Of a stretch of DNA of 36,345 nucleotides, positions 16,273 through 24,429 are shown piece after piece. The translations under genes and the position numbers were made by a program. Below the pieces are notes generated by a model, which made no database searches, had not been told where the DNA came from, and was given only the letters and a program-made list of their open reading frames with translations. The number at the start of each line of letters is the position of its first letter. Position 1 is the stretch's first letter. Origin of the DNA: Thermovirgaceae bacterium (GTDB lineage: Bacteria; Synergistota; Synergistia; Synergistales; Thermovirgaceae); NCBI GenBank assembly GCA_030656095.1, contig JAUSOU010000146.1, positions 1 through 36,345 on the forward strand, in the 5' to 3' direction.

Positions 16273-18166
16273 TTTCTCTTTTCCCACCGGCGGCAGATAT
16301 AAAGACATTGTTTTCATGAAAGGGGGCCCCGTACCCCGGGCTGGCCATCGGAAGTGTCAGCGAATTGACCCCGGCAATGCCCTGTCTGACAACGCAAAAA
16401 TCATCCCCGACGCCGGGATCACTCCTCACAACCGCCTTCATGGAACCGCTGCCCCCTCTGATGATAACCCTTGAGCGATCGACAAGACCCAGAGCCGAGA
16501 GATTTTCGGGCGATAGAACCACCTCGGGAACGCCGGCATTTTCCGAGGACGATCCTGCGGTCTGTCCGTTGATATATCCGGCCACGTGAACAGTCACCAT
16601 CCTGAGTCCCCTGGAAAAGGGTGACTGCTCAGGGGTCTTTTCCGGCATTCTCGCTACCGCGTGCCCATTCCCCCATGTCTCCGGCTCATTCCAGGAGTAT
16701 ATCCCCTCAGAGATCCGCTTAATCCGCTGGTCGTCAAGGAGGATTCTGTCCATCTCAATGCGCTCTCTTTCGAGATCGGCGTTGATCCCCATCTTCCGGG
16801 CCAGGCCACTGAAGATCTCAAGATCGCTTAATACACCCTCCGGTGGATCCACGGCCTTGACGGCCCGGGAAAGATACTGGTGCCACCAGGAACCCCTCCA
16901 GTCGGGCCCCTCTTCAAGGAACATGGACGCGGGGAGCACCAGATCGCTCATATGTGCGGTCTCCGTCATGAACAGATCGACGCATACCTTGAAGGGGATA
17001 CGGGACATGGTCTCCGCGAAAGCTCCCGCGCAAGGAGACTGTTTTGCCGGATTCCCTCCGCAGAAAACTGCGACGCCGAGGGGCGGGCTGATATTTCCCC
17101 GTGAGTACCAGGATGATACCGGCATATTTCGGATAACAGGGGAGGTCCGTAAAAGCGATCGCGGAAAGAGGGTCATCTCGTCCTTTCCGAAGATAACTCC
17201 CCCTCCGCGTTCCTCAAGACCGCCCAAAAGGACTGAAAGAGCGGCAAGAGCGTGGAAAGTGTCGGACCCGGCCAGATATCTCTGGATGCCGTAACCGGGG
17301 TATAGGGCCACCGGCCTGTTCTCGATAAGCCAGAGGGCAATTTCATCGATCTCATTTTCCTTGAGGCCCGTGCTTTCCAGGGCGGCACTACGGTCGAGCC
17401 CCGAAAGCATGGCCTCGAAGGCCGCCGGATTTGAGACATTATTTCTCCAGGAGCCACAAACAGCCCCAGTTTCCAGAAGTCGTGCGCAAAGCAGGATGGC
17501 GAGCGATCCGTCACTTCCTGGGCGGACCCGCCACCAACTGTCGGCGATCCGCGTCGTCGCGGTCTCCCTTATCTCTATTGCAGCCACGCTTCCCCCTCTG
17601 TTCCTGAGGTGCCCTATAAGGGGAAGAAGGTGCGTGTTCGTCTCAGCCGCATTGCGCCCCCACAGCAGGACTCCCATGCTGTGAGAGGAGATATTATCCG
17701 GCAGCATCACCGGGGTAAAGCCGAACGTTTTTTTAAGCCCCGCTACTCCCGCCGCGCCGCACAGAGATCCGATGGTCGTCGTGTAACCCCCAAGGGTCGC
17801 AAAAACATTTCCGAGAAGATTTTTCGAAAAATACAGCGAACCGTAACCCCGGGAGAAAAAAACCGAGAGCGGCCCCCAGCGCGAGATGGAGTCTTCGGTC
17901 TTATTTGCCCAAAGGGACCATGCCTCATCCCAGGAGATCATATCCCAGGAAGAACCGTTTCTGCGGAGGGGGGTTTTAAGCCGGGAGGGGTGCTTTCTGA
18001 CGAGATCCCAACGTGCCCCCTTGGGGCATATAAAGCCTCCTCCAAGCGGAAATTCCGGATTCGGCCCAATGGACAGAGAGCCGCCACTTTCCTTTCTGGC
18101 CAGGAAGGGACAGGCATCAGGACAATCATAGGGGCAGGCTGTCGGAATGGAGTTTTCCAAAGTCAT
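16265..18166 (-). CDS. Molybdopterin-dependent oxidoreductase with N-terminal [4Fe-4S]
   Basis: Large catalytic subunit-like enzyme of the DMSO-reductase superfamily using a bis-MGD Mo or W centre. Four cysteines C11, C15, C19 and C47 match the C-x3-C-x3-C-x27-C [4Fe-4S] motif. A possible metal-ligand cysteine is C136 in GSLCGAAG; no in-frame TGA for selenocysteine is present. At 633 residues it is short but includes the C-terminal dihydropterin-binding domain (ending near YGAPFHENN). No signal or Tat peptide, so cytoplasmic. No electron-transfer partner subunit is adjacent. The substrate is unknown. GAGGTGA lies just before the ATG. First gene of the operon with hypAB. Confidence 0.85.
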   Translation of the reverse strand: MTLENSIPTACPYDCPDACPFLARKESGGSLSIGPNPEFPLGGGFICPKGARWDLVRKHPSRLKTPLRRNGSSWDMISWDEAWSLWANKTEDSISRWGPLSVFFSRGYGSLYFSKNLLGNVFATLGGYTTTIGSLCGAAGVAGLKKTFGFTPVMLPDNISSHSMGVLLWGRNAAETNTHLLPLIGHLRNRGGSVAAIEIRETATTRIADSWWRVRPGSDGSLAILLCARLLETGAVCGSWRNNVSNPAAFEAMLSGLDRSAALESTGLKENEIDEIALWLIENRPVALYPGYGIQRYLAGSDTFHALAALSVLLGGLEERGGGVIFGKDEMTLFPRSLLRTSPVIRNMPVSSWYSRGNISPPLGVAVFCGGNPAKQSPCAGAFAETMSRIPFKVCVDLFMTETAHMSDLVLPASMFLEEGPDWRGSWWHQYLSRAVKAVDPPEGVLSDLEIFSGLARKMGINADLERERIEMDRILLDDQRIKRISEGIYSWNEPETWGNGHAVARMPEKTPEQSPFSRGLRMVTVHVAGYINGQTAGSSSENAGVPEVVLSPENLSALGLVDRSRVIIRGGSGSMKAVVRSDPGVGDDFCVVRQGIAGVNSLTLPMASPGYGAPFHENNVFISAAGGKRENA

Positions 18167-18210
18167 TCACCTCAGGATTTTCAGGATCGAAAAGGGCTTT
18201 ACGGCAAACT

Positions 18211-18246
18211 GAAAAACAAAGGTGGGGCCGCAAGGAAGACCCCACC
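18211..18246 (-). terminator. Terminator after hpf
   Basis: GGTGGGG (minus strand, 18246-18240) pairs with CCCCACC (18227-18221) around a 12-base loop and is followed by TTTGTTTTTC. It separates hpf from the following operon; the 44 bases after it hold no clear promoter, so some readthrough is possible. Confidence 0.8.
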
Positions 18247-18286
18247 ATCTGCAAAGGAATTTAGAGGGATTTTGGAGGATCAGATC

Positions 18287-18829
18287 CTATTCCTCCGGGA
18301 CAAGAAGCCCGTAACCTCCGTCCTTCCTTCGGTATACAACGTTTACGTTCCCGTTATCACCATTCCGGAAAACGAAGAAAGTATGGCCGAGTAGATCCAT
18401 CTGCATGGTGGCCTCCTCCGGAGACATGGGTCTGAAGGGGAATTTCTTGGTCTTGACGATCCCTTCAGGTTTCTCCTCCGGTTCGGAGACCTCGTTGACA
18501 AAACCTTCGATCTCGAACGACACATCGATTGACTTCATGCGCGCCTTGTCCTTGAGGAACGACTTGTGCTTTTTGATCTGACGCTCGATGCTCTTCAGGC
18601 ACTTGTCGAACGCCTTGCGAATGTCAGGAGCATAATCCTCTCCCCGCATTATCACCCCGTTCACATCGGCAGTGATCTCGACTACGTTCATTCCCCGGTT
18701 GAAACTGACCTCTACCTGGGTGTCCCGGATGCGGTCAAAAAACTTCTCAAGCTTGATGAGTTTCTTTTCCATGTAATCCTGGAGATCGTCCTTCAGTTCG
18801 GCATTGCGGGTTACAAACCGGACATCCAT
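18287..18829 (-). CDS. hpf: Long-form ribosome hibernation promoting factor
   Basis: Binds the 30S decoding region and dimerises ribosomes to 100S particles in slow growth. The 180 residues have the N-terminal S30AE/YfiA domain (MDVRFVTRNAEL to about residue 100) and the C-terminal dimerisation domain (KTKKFPFRPMSPEEATMQMDLLGHTFFVF). Start at ATG 18829, with GGGGGAAGAG just upstream; an in-frame ATG eleven codons earlier lacks a site. It is a single-gene unit with promoter and terminator. Confidence 0.95.
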   Translation of the reverse strand: MDVRFVTRNAELKDDLQDYMEKKLIKLEKFFDRIRDTQVEVSFNRGMNVVEITADVNGVIMRGEDYAPDIRKAFDKCLKSIERQIKKHKSFLKDKARMKSIDVSFEIEGFVNEVSEPEEKPEGIVKTKKFPFRPMSPEEATMQMDLLGHTFFVFRNGDNGNVNVVYRRKDGGYGLLVPEE

Positions 18830-18877
18830 GGCTCTTCCCCCATTCTTGCGTGTCATATACATAACTGTCCTGAGGAT

Positions 18878-18906
18878 ATTCTATCACCAGGAGAACGCGC
18901 GCACAA
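18878..18906 (-). promoter_or_regulatory. Promoter of hpf
   Basis: Minus strand TTGTGC (18906-18901) and TAGAAT (18883-18878) are 17 bases apart, with a TGA triplet making an extended -10. Position is right for hpf. Confidence 0.65.
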
Positions 18907-18924
18907 CGACTCTACCTGTTTATC

Positions 18925-18984
18925 AATGCATTTTGCATTTATGAAGGCGGCATTCTCGTTTCGCTACTGCAAATGCCCTATAAT
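18925..18984 (+). promoter_or_regulatory. Aminotransferase promoter region with palindrome
   Basis: TATAAT at 18979-18984 is a good -10 box; the -35 region is weak. About 45 bases upstream lies ATGCATTTTGCAT (ATGCA-TTT-TGCAT), a short palindrome between the divergent hpf and aminotransferase promoters that could be an operator. Confidence 0.4.
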
Positions 18985-19044
18985 TTAAAAAATGAAAGGG
19001 TCTTTTGCAGTTATCATTCTCTTAAGAAATGGAGATGACAGTAT

Positions 19045-20241
19045 TTGAAGATTTCCGCAAGGGCATCCAGAATGGAACCTTCCGCGACCTTGGCGGTTGT
19101 TGCGAAGGCCAAGACTCTTAAGGCGCATGGTAAACCTGTAATATCATTCGGTGCGGGCGAACCGGACTTCGACTCCCCTCCGGGGGCGGTCAGATACGCC
19201 GAGAAGGCGATCCGCGAGGGACAGACCCACTACACCCAGTCCAATGGTCTGCCGGAACTCAGGGAGGCGGTCAGATCCTACTACTCAAGCCGCTTTCGCC
19301 TCGATTTCAGGGCTGAGCAGATCATAATAGGAGCAGGAGCAAAACCGCTTTTATACGAGACACTGGTATCCCTTGTCGATCCGGGGGACGAGGTGGTGGT
19401 ATTTTCCCCCGCCTGGGTCAGCTATGTCGAGCAGATCCGTCTTCTGGACGGACACGAGGCTATCGTTGACACCACGGGCACAGGGTGCATTCCTGACACC
19501 GCTATTACCAGAAAGGCTATAACCCCCCGAACCGTCGGCATTCTTATCAACACACCCAACAACCCCACAGGAGCCGTTTACGGAGAAAAAACTCTCCGCG
19601 AGATCGCCTCACTGGCCATTGAGAAAGACCTCTGGATCATTTTCGACGAGATCTACGAACGGCTGACATACGGCTCCGCAACCCATCTCAATCTTCTTTC
19701 GCTAGTGCCGGATGTCGCCGACAGGACGATCCTTATCAACGGCGTGAGCAAGGCGTTTGCAATGACCGGCTGGAGGATCGGGTATGCCCTGGCCCCCGAT
19801 CGAATAGCCGGCAAGATCGGGGCCGTACAGGGGCACCTGACATCAAACGCCTGCTCCATCGCTCAGTGGGCGGCGCTCGGGGCTTTGCGAGAGGGTGAGG
19901 CCGACGTCGTCAAGATGCGGGAGGAGTTCTCGAACAGGCTGAATCTCATGGTAGATTCCCTGGGCAAAATGCCGCACATCGCTTTTACCATACCCCAAGG
20001 GGCTTTCTACGTCTTCGTGGACATCCGCAAGACGATAGGAGGTTCTTTCGACGGTCGCGTTATCAGGGGCGATGGCGATTTCTGCGAGGCGCTTCTGGAG
20101 AGCGAATATGTGGCCGCTGTTCCGGGCAGCGCCTTCGTTGCTCCGGGTCACATAAGGTTGGCTTATGCCAACTCCGCGGAAGAGATCCTTGATGGAATGA
20201 AAAGGCTCCACCGCTTCCTGGACCGGATCGTGCTACCATAA
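19045..20241 (+). CDS. Class I/II PLP-dependent aminotransferase (aspartate type)
   Basis: Fold-type I aminotransferase of subgroup I-gamma/1b, like thermophilic aspartate aminotransferases. The 398 residues include GAGEPDFDSP, TPNNPTG (with Asn172), DEIYERLTYG (Asp201), and the PLP-binding lysine Lys236 in NGVSKAFAMTGWRIGY. The usual substrate range is aspartate, and sometimes aromatic or prephenate; exact specificity cannot be read. Start is TTG with GGAGATG upstream. A stand-alone gene ended by a bidirectional terminator. Confidence 0.9.
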   Translation: MKISARASRMEPSATLAVVAKAKTLKAHGKPVISFGAGEPDFDSPPGAVRYAEKAIREGQTHYTQSNGLPELREAVRSYYSSRFRLDFRAEQIIIGAGAKPLLYETLVSLVDPGDEVVVFSPAWVSYVEQIRLLDGHEAIVDTTGTGCIPDTAITRKAITPRTVGILINTPNNPTGAVYGEKTLREIASLAIEKDLWIIFDEIYERLTYGSATHLNLLSLVPDVADRTILINGVSKAFAMTGWRIGYALAPDRIAGKIGAVQGHLTSNACSIAQWAALGALREGEADVVKMREEFSNRLNLMVDSLGKMPHIAFTIPQGAFYVFVDIRKTIGGSFDGRVIRGDGDFCEALLESEYVAAVPGSAFVAPGHIRLAYANSAEEILDGMKRLHRFLDRIVLP

Positions 20242-20286
20242 AATGAAGGGGCATCCGCCGCTACGACGGACGCCCCTTCATTTTTC
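20241..20286. terminator. Bidirectional terminator between aminotransferase and frr
   Basis: AATGAAGGGGC (20242-20252) pairs with GCCCCTTCATT (20272-20282), followed by T-runs on the plus strand and TTTTATGG on the minus strand. It serves both convergent genes. Confidence 0.88.
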
Positions 20287-20295
20287 ATGCCTACG

Positions 20296-20853
20296 CTAAT
20301 CCTCGAGGATCTCCTTCTCCTTGACTACCATTATCTCGTCGATCTTCTTGATGTGCTCATCTGTGGTCTTCTGAATGGATTCGAGAAAATCATGCATTGA
20401 ATCCTCGCTGAGGCTGCCGTCTTTTTCCATCTTCCTGAAGACGTCGTTAGAGTCTCGTCTCAGGTTTCTGATCGCCACCCTCGTTTCCTCCGAAAATTTC
20501 TTGACCAGTTTCGAAAGTTCCACGCGGCGCTCTCCGGTCAGTTCCGGGATGTTCAGCCGGATGTTCTCGCCGTCCACCGACGGATTGATGCCCAGCGAGG
20601 AGGCCTGGATCGCTTTTTCAACGGCCTTGACGGCCGTCTTGTCCCAGGGTGTTATGACTATCTGCCTGGCGTCTGGCGTCGATATCGTTCCCAGCTGGGA
20701 CATCGGGGTTTGCGTCCCGTAATAGTCAACCTTGATGTCGCTGACCAGGGCCGGGTGCGCCCTGCCGGTCCTGATGCCAAGCAGCTCTTTTTTAAGGTGC
20801 TCGACCCCTTTTTCCATCTTTTCCTTCATCCTTTTGATCTCCAGTTCAGGCAT
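20296..20853 (-). CDS. frr: Ribosome recycling factor
   Basis: Splits post-termination ribosomes with EF-G. The 185 residues equal the usual length. The block LGIRTGRAHPALV and the C-terminal NLRRDSND region are diagnostic. ATG 20853 was chosen because AGGAG is eight bases upstream; two upstream ATGs overlap the ribosome-binding site. Its site lies within the end of pyrH, so the two are coupled. Confidence 0.97.
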   Translation of the reverse strand: MPELEIKRMKEKMEKGVEHLKKELLGIRTGRAHPALVSDIKVDYYGTQTPMSQLGTISTPDARQIVITPWDKTAVKAVEKAIQASSLGINPSVDGENIRLNIPELTGERRVELSKLVKKFSEETRVAIRNLRRDSNDVFRKMEKDGSLSEDSMHDFLESIQKTTDEHIKKIDEIMVVKEKEILED

Positions 20854-20858
20854 TCTCA

Positions 20859-21581
20859 TCACTCCTTTTCATGATGGACAATAGTTCCAACCTGCTTTCC
20901 AAGGATCAATATGTCCCGGAGCGTACCCTCCTTGAGAATGTTGGCAACCAGAATAGGGATCCGGTTTTCCATGCAGAGGGAAAACGCGGCGGCATCCATA
21001 ACCTTTAACTGCTTCTGCAGCGCTTCCAGATAGGTGATCCTGGGAAGCATCTTTGCGCCCGGATTCTTTGCCGGATCCATATCATATATACCATCGACCT
21101 TTGTTGCCTTCAACAGACAATCGGCCGATATCTCCGCGGCCCTGAGGGCAGCGGCGGTGTCGGTTGAGAAGAAGGGCGATCCCGTTCCGGCCGCGAAAAT
21201 GACGATCCTTCCCTTTTCCAGGTGCCGGAGCGCTTTCCTGCGGATAAAGGGCTCGGCCACCTCACGCATCTCGATTGCCGTCTGAACCCTCGTGGGAACT
21301 CCGAGCCGTTCAAGGACGTTCTGCAAGGCGAGGGAGTTTATCACTGTCGCGAGCATTCCCATGTAATCCCCCTGTGCCCTGTCAAGGTCTCCGCCCTCGA
21401 TCTGGGAGCCCCGGAAGATATTTCCGCCTCCAACGACCATGGCGATCTCAAGGCCGTTTTCCGACAGGGCAGCTATCTCCCTGCAGATCTTCCTGATGGC
21501 ATTCATATCAAGACCAAAAGAGGAATCGCCTGCCAGAACCTCTCCCGAAAGCTTGAGAAGAACTCTGCGATAGGAAGCCAT
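20859..21581 (-). CDS. pyrH: UMP kinase
   Basis: Hexameric bacterial UMP kinase making UDP for pyrimidine synthesis. The 240 residues include [54 protein letters not shown] and ATKVDGIYD, all diagnostic. ATG 21581 has GGAGG eleven bases upstream; a GTG four codons earlier is possible. It sits in the usual rpsB-tsf-pyrH-frr order but is separated from tsf by a strong terminator. Confidence 0.97.
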   Translation of the reverse strand: MASYRRVLLKLSGEVLAGDSSFGLDMNAIRKICREIAALSENGLEIAMVVGGGNIFRGSQIEGGDLDRAQGDYMGMLATVINSLALQNVLERLGVPTRVQTAIEMREVAEPFIRRKALRHLEKGRIVIFAAGTGSPFFSTDTAAALRAAEISADCLLKATKVDGIYDMDPAKNPGAKMLPRITYLEALQKQLKVMDAAAFSLCMENRIPILVANILKEGTLRDILILGKQVGTIVHHEKE

Positions 21582-21615
21582 AGTAAACAACACCTCCAGA
21601 ATTGTCAGCGGCAGG

Positions 21616-21650
21616 ATAAAAAAGGGGCGGGGTTGGATCCCCGCCCCTTT
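21616..21650 (-). terminator. Terminator between tsf and pyrH
   Basis: A perfect 9-bp stem GGGGCGGGG/CCCCGCCCC with a 6-base loop is followed by TTTTTTATCC on the minus strand. It would end most rpsB-tsf transcripts before pyrH-frr; the short remaining gap (about 35 bases) leaves little room for a promoter. Confidence 0.88.
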
Positions 21651-21656
21651 TCAAAA

Positions 21657-22250
21657 CTATTCTCCTATCGTGAAACGGGCGAATCTCCTTACAACAATAT
21701 TCTCGCCCATTTTGGCTATCTCCTGCACTACCAGATCCTTTATCTTCTTCTCCGGATCCCTGATGTATTTCTGCTCCAGCAGGCAGCTCTCCTCGAAGAA
21801 TTTCGCTATACGCCCCTCTGCGATCTTGTCGACGATCTGCTCCGGCTTCCCCTCGTCAAGAGCCTGCTGGCGGTAGATCTCCTTCTCTCTGTCAAGGTCG
21901 CACTGAGGTACTTCCTCTGACGTGAGGTAACTTGGGCCGGCGGCGGCGATGTGCATGGCGATCTCTTTGCCCAGCCCCTGGAACTCATCGGTTCGGGCAA
22001 CGAAATCCGTCTCGCAATTCAGCTCAACGAGCGTGCCGATCTTGCCGTTTGTATGAATATAACTGAAAACCCGCCCTTCGGAAGCTGTCCTTCCGGCTTT
22101 CTTGGCGGCTTTGGCGAGTCCTTTCTCACGCAGATAATCAACTGCCTTTTCCAGATCGCTGCAACACTCGGAGAGGGCCTTGCGGCAATCCAGAACACCG
22201 GCTCCCGAGCGGTATCGAAGTTCCTTTACTGCATCAAGATCCACAGTCAT
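21657..22250 (-). CDS. tsf: Elongation factor Ts (short form)
   Basis: Nucleotide exchange factor for EF-Tu. The 197 residues are the short Thermus-like form rather than the roughly 280-residue E. coli form, with one core subdomain. Visible motifs are LRYRSGAGVLDCRKAL (the EF-Ts signature 1) and VELNCETDFVAR (signature 2, with the TDF tip contacting EF-Tu). GGAGG precedes the ATG, three bases after the rpsB stop. Confidence 0.96.
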   Translation of the reverse strand: MTVDLDAVKELRYRSGAGVLDCRKALSECCSDLEKAVDYLREKGLAKAAKKAGRTASEGRVFSYIHTNGKIGTLVELNCETDFVARTDEFQGLGKEIAMHIAAAGPSYLTSEEVPQCDLDREKEIYRQQALDEGKPEQIVDKIAEGRIAKFFEESCLLEQKYIRDPEKKIKDLVVQEIAKMGENIVVRRFARFTIGE

Positions 22251-22253
22251 GTT

Positions 22254-23099
22254 CTAGGCCTCCTTCCAGCCCTTGCGCTCCAGCAGCTCCTTGTCGACGA
22301 TAACCTCTTCGACCTTTCCAAAATTCTCGTGGATCTTGTCGGTCTCCTCGAGAACGGCCCTCTTTTCGTCTTCATCGGACTCGGAGACTGCTTCGGCCTC
22401 CTCCTTGATGCCGTCTTCACCCTGGCGTCCCTCGATGACCGCAGATGCCATCAGGCCTACGATCAGCTTGATCGCCCTTATGGCGTCGTCGTTCCCGGGG
22501 ATCGGGTAGTCGATCAGGTCGGGGTCGCAGTTCGTGTCTACAATTGCAACGATAGGGATCCCAAGTTTTCTGCCCTCGAGTACCGCGATGTCCTCGCGTT
22601 TGGGGTCAACGATTACAAGCGCATCGGGGGTATCTCTCATGTCCTTTATTCCGAAAAGATATTTCTCCAGTTTCGCACGGTCTTTGGCGAAACCGACTAG
22701 CTCCTTCTTGGTCCATTTTGTCGAGCCATCAAGAAAATCAGGAGTGTTGAGCTCGATCATCCTGGCAATTCTTTTCTTGATGGTCGGGAAATTCGTCAGA
22801 AGACCTCCGAGCCAGCGATGGGTGATGTAAAACTGTCCGCTGCGGATTGCCTCATCCTTTATCGTTTCCTGTGCCTGCTTTTTGGTTCCTACAAAAAGAA
22901 CGCTTCCTCCGCCCTTGGAGACCTCTCTGAGAAAATCATAGGCCTTTTCAAGACCCTTGACCGTCTTCTGAAGATCGACGATGTAGACGCCGTTTCTCTC
23001 CGTGAAAATAAAGGGCTTCATCTTGGGATTCCAGCGCCTTGTCTGGTGGCCGAAATGCACTCCGCACTCCAGCAGTTGTTTCATGCTTACTACTGCCAC
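22254..23099 (-). CDS. rpsB: 30S ribosomal protein S2
   Basis: Small-subunit protein S2, 281 residues. The N-terminal [20 protein letters not shown] and later [18 protein letters not shown] and DPKRE blocks are diagnostic. The C-terminus is extended by about 50 residues rich in Glu/Asp/Lys (after EGRQGEDG), longer than E. coli S2. Start is a GTG at 23099 six bases after AGGAGGGG; an ATG five codons on is the alternative. Confidence 0.96.
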   Translation of the reverse strand: MAVVSMKQLLECGVHFGHQTRRWNPKMKPFIFTERNGVYIVDLQKTVKGLEKAYDFLREVSKGGGSVLFVGTKKQAQETIKDEAIRSGQFYITHRWLGGLLTNFPTIKKRIARMIELNTPDFLDGSTKWTKKELVGFAKDRAKLEKYLFGIKDMRDTPDALVIVDPKREDIAVLEGRKLGIPIVAIVDTNCDPDLIDYPIPGNDDAIRAIKLIVGLMASAVIEGRQGEDGIKEEAEAVSESDEDEKRAVLEETDKIHENFGKVEEVIVDKELLERKGWKEA

Positions 23100-23212
23100 C
23101 TGTTTCCCCTCCTTGAAATGGTTTTCCCTCCGCGACCTTCAGCCGACTGCGGGATCCGCCGTTAGGGGCGGACACCCCCGCTTCCGTCAGATCGTGTGTG
23201 TGATAAGGGCCA
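23100..23212 (-). promoter_or_regulatory. rpsB leader, possible S2 autoregulatory RNA
   Basis: About 110 bases of leader separate the promoter from rpsB. The minus strand contains GGGGGTGTCCGCCCC, and CGGCGGATCCCGC, which can form GC-rich hairpins. S2 leaders often bind S2 to repress the operon; I could not match a named S2 RNA motif, so regulation is inference. Confidence 0.35.
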
Positions 23213-23218
23213 CAGGGG

Positions 23219-23248
23219 AGTATATCACAGGTCAAGATTGACCGGCAA
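23219..23248 (-). promoter_or_regulatory. Promoter of rpsB-tsf
   Basis: Minus strand TTGCCG (23248-23243), 18-base spacer, TATACT (23224-23219) with a TGA extended -10. Confidence 0.6.
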
Positions 23249-23315
23249 CAGTTTGTGGAATACCATATACTCCGTATACCTACTTTTTACATATATGCTT
23301 TGGGGGGAACTTTTG

Positions 23316-23636
23316 ATGGTCAAGATGTCGCTCATCGAACAGTTGGAAAACATGAAGCCAACTCAGAAAGCCATGCTCAACAGACTGAAACGCGTAGAGG
23401 GACAGCTTCGCGGGATACAGCGGATGATCATCGAGGAAAAACCATGCCAGGAAATTCTCCTTCAGCTCTCCGCTGCAAGAAAGGCAATGCAGAACGCCTG
23501 CATCGAGATACTCAAGAGCTACGTCAAGAAATGCCTTGCTGAATCTCGATCGCCGGACATGGAAGAACTTGAAAAACTCATCGCCACCCTCATAGACATA
23601 GCCCCTATTCCCGCTTCCCGGGATCAGGAATCCTAG
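23316..23636 (+). CDS. CsoR/RcnR/CstR family transcriptional repressor
   Basis: Small all-helical DUF156 repressor, 106 residues, starting MVKMSLIEQ after a GGGGGG tract; an ATG three codons on is possible. The helix block LNRLKRVEGQLRGIQRMI is diagnostic for DNA binding. Cys44 and Cys73 are 29 residues apart, as in CsoR (C36/C65) and CstR. The intervening copper-ligand His of CsoR, four residues before the second Cys, is Tyr69 here. That pattern argues against Cu(I) sensing and fits a persulfide-sensing CstR-like role, with an extra Cys62 nearby. No target operon is adjacent; it is divergent from rpsB. Confidence 0.85.
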   Translation: MVKMSLIEQLENMKPTQKAMLNRLKRVEGQLRGIQRMIIEEKPCQEILLQLSAARKAMQNACIEILKSYVKKCLAESRSPDMEELEKLIATLIDIAPIPASRDQES

Positions 23637-23678
23637 AGATTTATCTTTTGGTGGTCGGATCGACCCGGAGGATGTCCA

Positions 23679-24158
23679 TCACTCTTCCTGCGGAAGCAAA
23701 AGGCCCAGGAGTTCGCCTACAGGGAAGGACTTTCCAGTAACTGTATCGACGAGGCTTCCCCCGGAACGGATCCAGACCTTCCAGCAGGCCCGGGCCTCGG
23801 ATTCTCTTGCCATAACATGAGAAGACCCGGCCAGGGCTCTCCACCCCTCCCGCCCTTCCGATACTCCCGCGCTCTCGGCGCTTGAAACTGCCCGGTCTAA
23901 TGCGACGTTCACGGGAAGTTTGCGGCCCTTTGGCTCTCCCCCGGCTATCTTCGGGACATTTTTAGCGGCAACAATGGAGACTCTTCCGCCCACCGCCTCA
24001 ACGATCGCCATAACTGTCTTGTACTCGGGCCTGGCAAGAAGGCCCGTGGTAAAAATCTCTAGCGGCACAATATATACCGGCTGGAGGAAGAGCTCATCCT
24101 GACCGCTCCATTGGACTGCTGGAACTAAATGGCCGCAGAATTCCTTGCCTGTCGCCAT
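23679..24158 (-). CDS. Hypothetical 159-residue protein
   Basis: I do not recognise it. The product starts MATGKEFCGHLVPAVQW after GGAGGGAAAAATT. It is soluble, with no signal peptide or membrane span; residues 40-75 look like an alternating beta/helix (YKTVMAIVEAVGGRVSIVAAKNVP) and the C-terminus has two tryptophans and GGSLVDTVTGKSFPVGELL. It follows the SRP RNA terminator. In many bacteria this locus carries dnaX, but there is no resemblance. The frame continues upstream through SRP RNA and tRNA genes, which is accidental. Confidence 0.7.
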   Translation of the reverse strand: MATGKEFCGHLVPAVQWSGQDELFLQPVYIVPLEIFTTGLLARPEYKTVMAIVEAVGGRVSIVAAKNVPKIAGGEPKGRKLPVNVALDRAVSSAESAGVSEGREGWRALAGSSHVMARESEARACWKVWIRSGGSLVDTVTGKSFPVGELLGLLLPQEE

Positions 24159-24172
24159 AATTTTTCCCTCCA

Positions 24173-24196
24173 TAAAAAAGCGACCCCTTGCAGGGG
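24173..24196 (-). terminator. Terminator after SRP RNA
   Basis: CCCC-TGCAA-GGGG on the minus strand, then TCGC and TTTTTT. It partly overlaps the terminal stem of the SRP RNA. Confidence 0.65.
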
Positions 24197-24294
24197 ACCC
24201 AGCGCTCCTGCTGCACCAGAAAGGCCATATACCGCTGCTCCCTTCCGGGCCTGGCGGGGTTTTATGGACTTTCGTCGCACAGGACTGGATCCCC
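24193..24294 (-). ncRNA. ffs: Signal recognition particle 4.5S-type RNA
   Basis: RNA of the protein-targeting particle that binds Ffh. The diagnostic apical domain CAGGCCCGGAAGGGAGCAGC is present in the minus strand (CCGCCAGG-CCCGGAAGG-GAGCAGCGG), and GGGATCCAG at the 5' end pairs with CTGGGTCCC at the 3' end, giving a hairpin of about 102 bases without an Alu domain. It lies just downstream of a tRNA-Ser, a common neighbour. Confidence 0.93.
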
Positions 24295-24314
24295 AGCAAA
24301 AAATCGCCAAAGTT

Positions 24315-24402
24315 TGGCGGAGAAGGAGGGATTCGAACCCACGGGACGTTGCCGCCCAGACGCTCTCCAAGCGCCCGCCTTCGACCACTCGGCCACTTCT
24401 CC
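24315..24402 (-). tRNA. tRNA-Ser (GGA)
   Basis: A class II tRNA of 88 bases including encoded CCA. Acceptor stem GGAGAAG/CTTCTCC; anticodon stem GGCGC/GCGTC enclosing loop TTGGAGA, so anticodon GGA; long variable arm and T-arm GGGTTCGAATCC. It reads UCC/UCU. Confidence 0.96.
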
Positions 24403-24429
24403 ATTAGTCAACACTCAGTATATCAAATA

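Noticed and set aside
16265-18166. Selenocysteine in the molybdopterin oxidoreductase
   Set aside because: No in-frame TGA is present and a Cys (C136) occupies the plausible ligand position.
17609-18394. Plus-strand frame of 261 codons opposite the oxidoreductase and hpf
   Set aside because: Antisense to two well-supported genes and crosses a terminator; no recognisable domain.
24159-24404. Upstream extension of the 159-residue gene through SRP RNA and tRNA-Ser
   Set aside because: These bases encode structured RNAs; the open frame is accidental.
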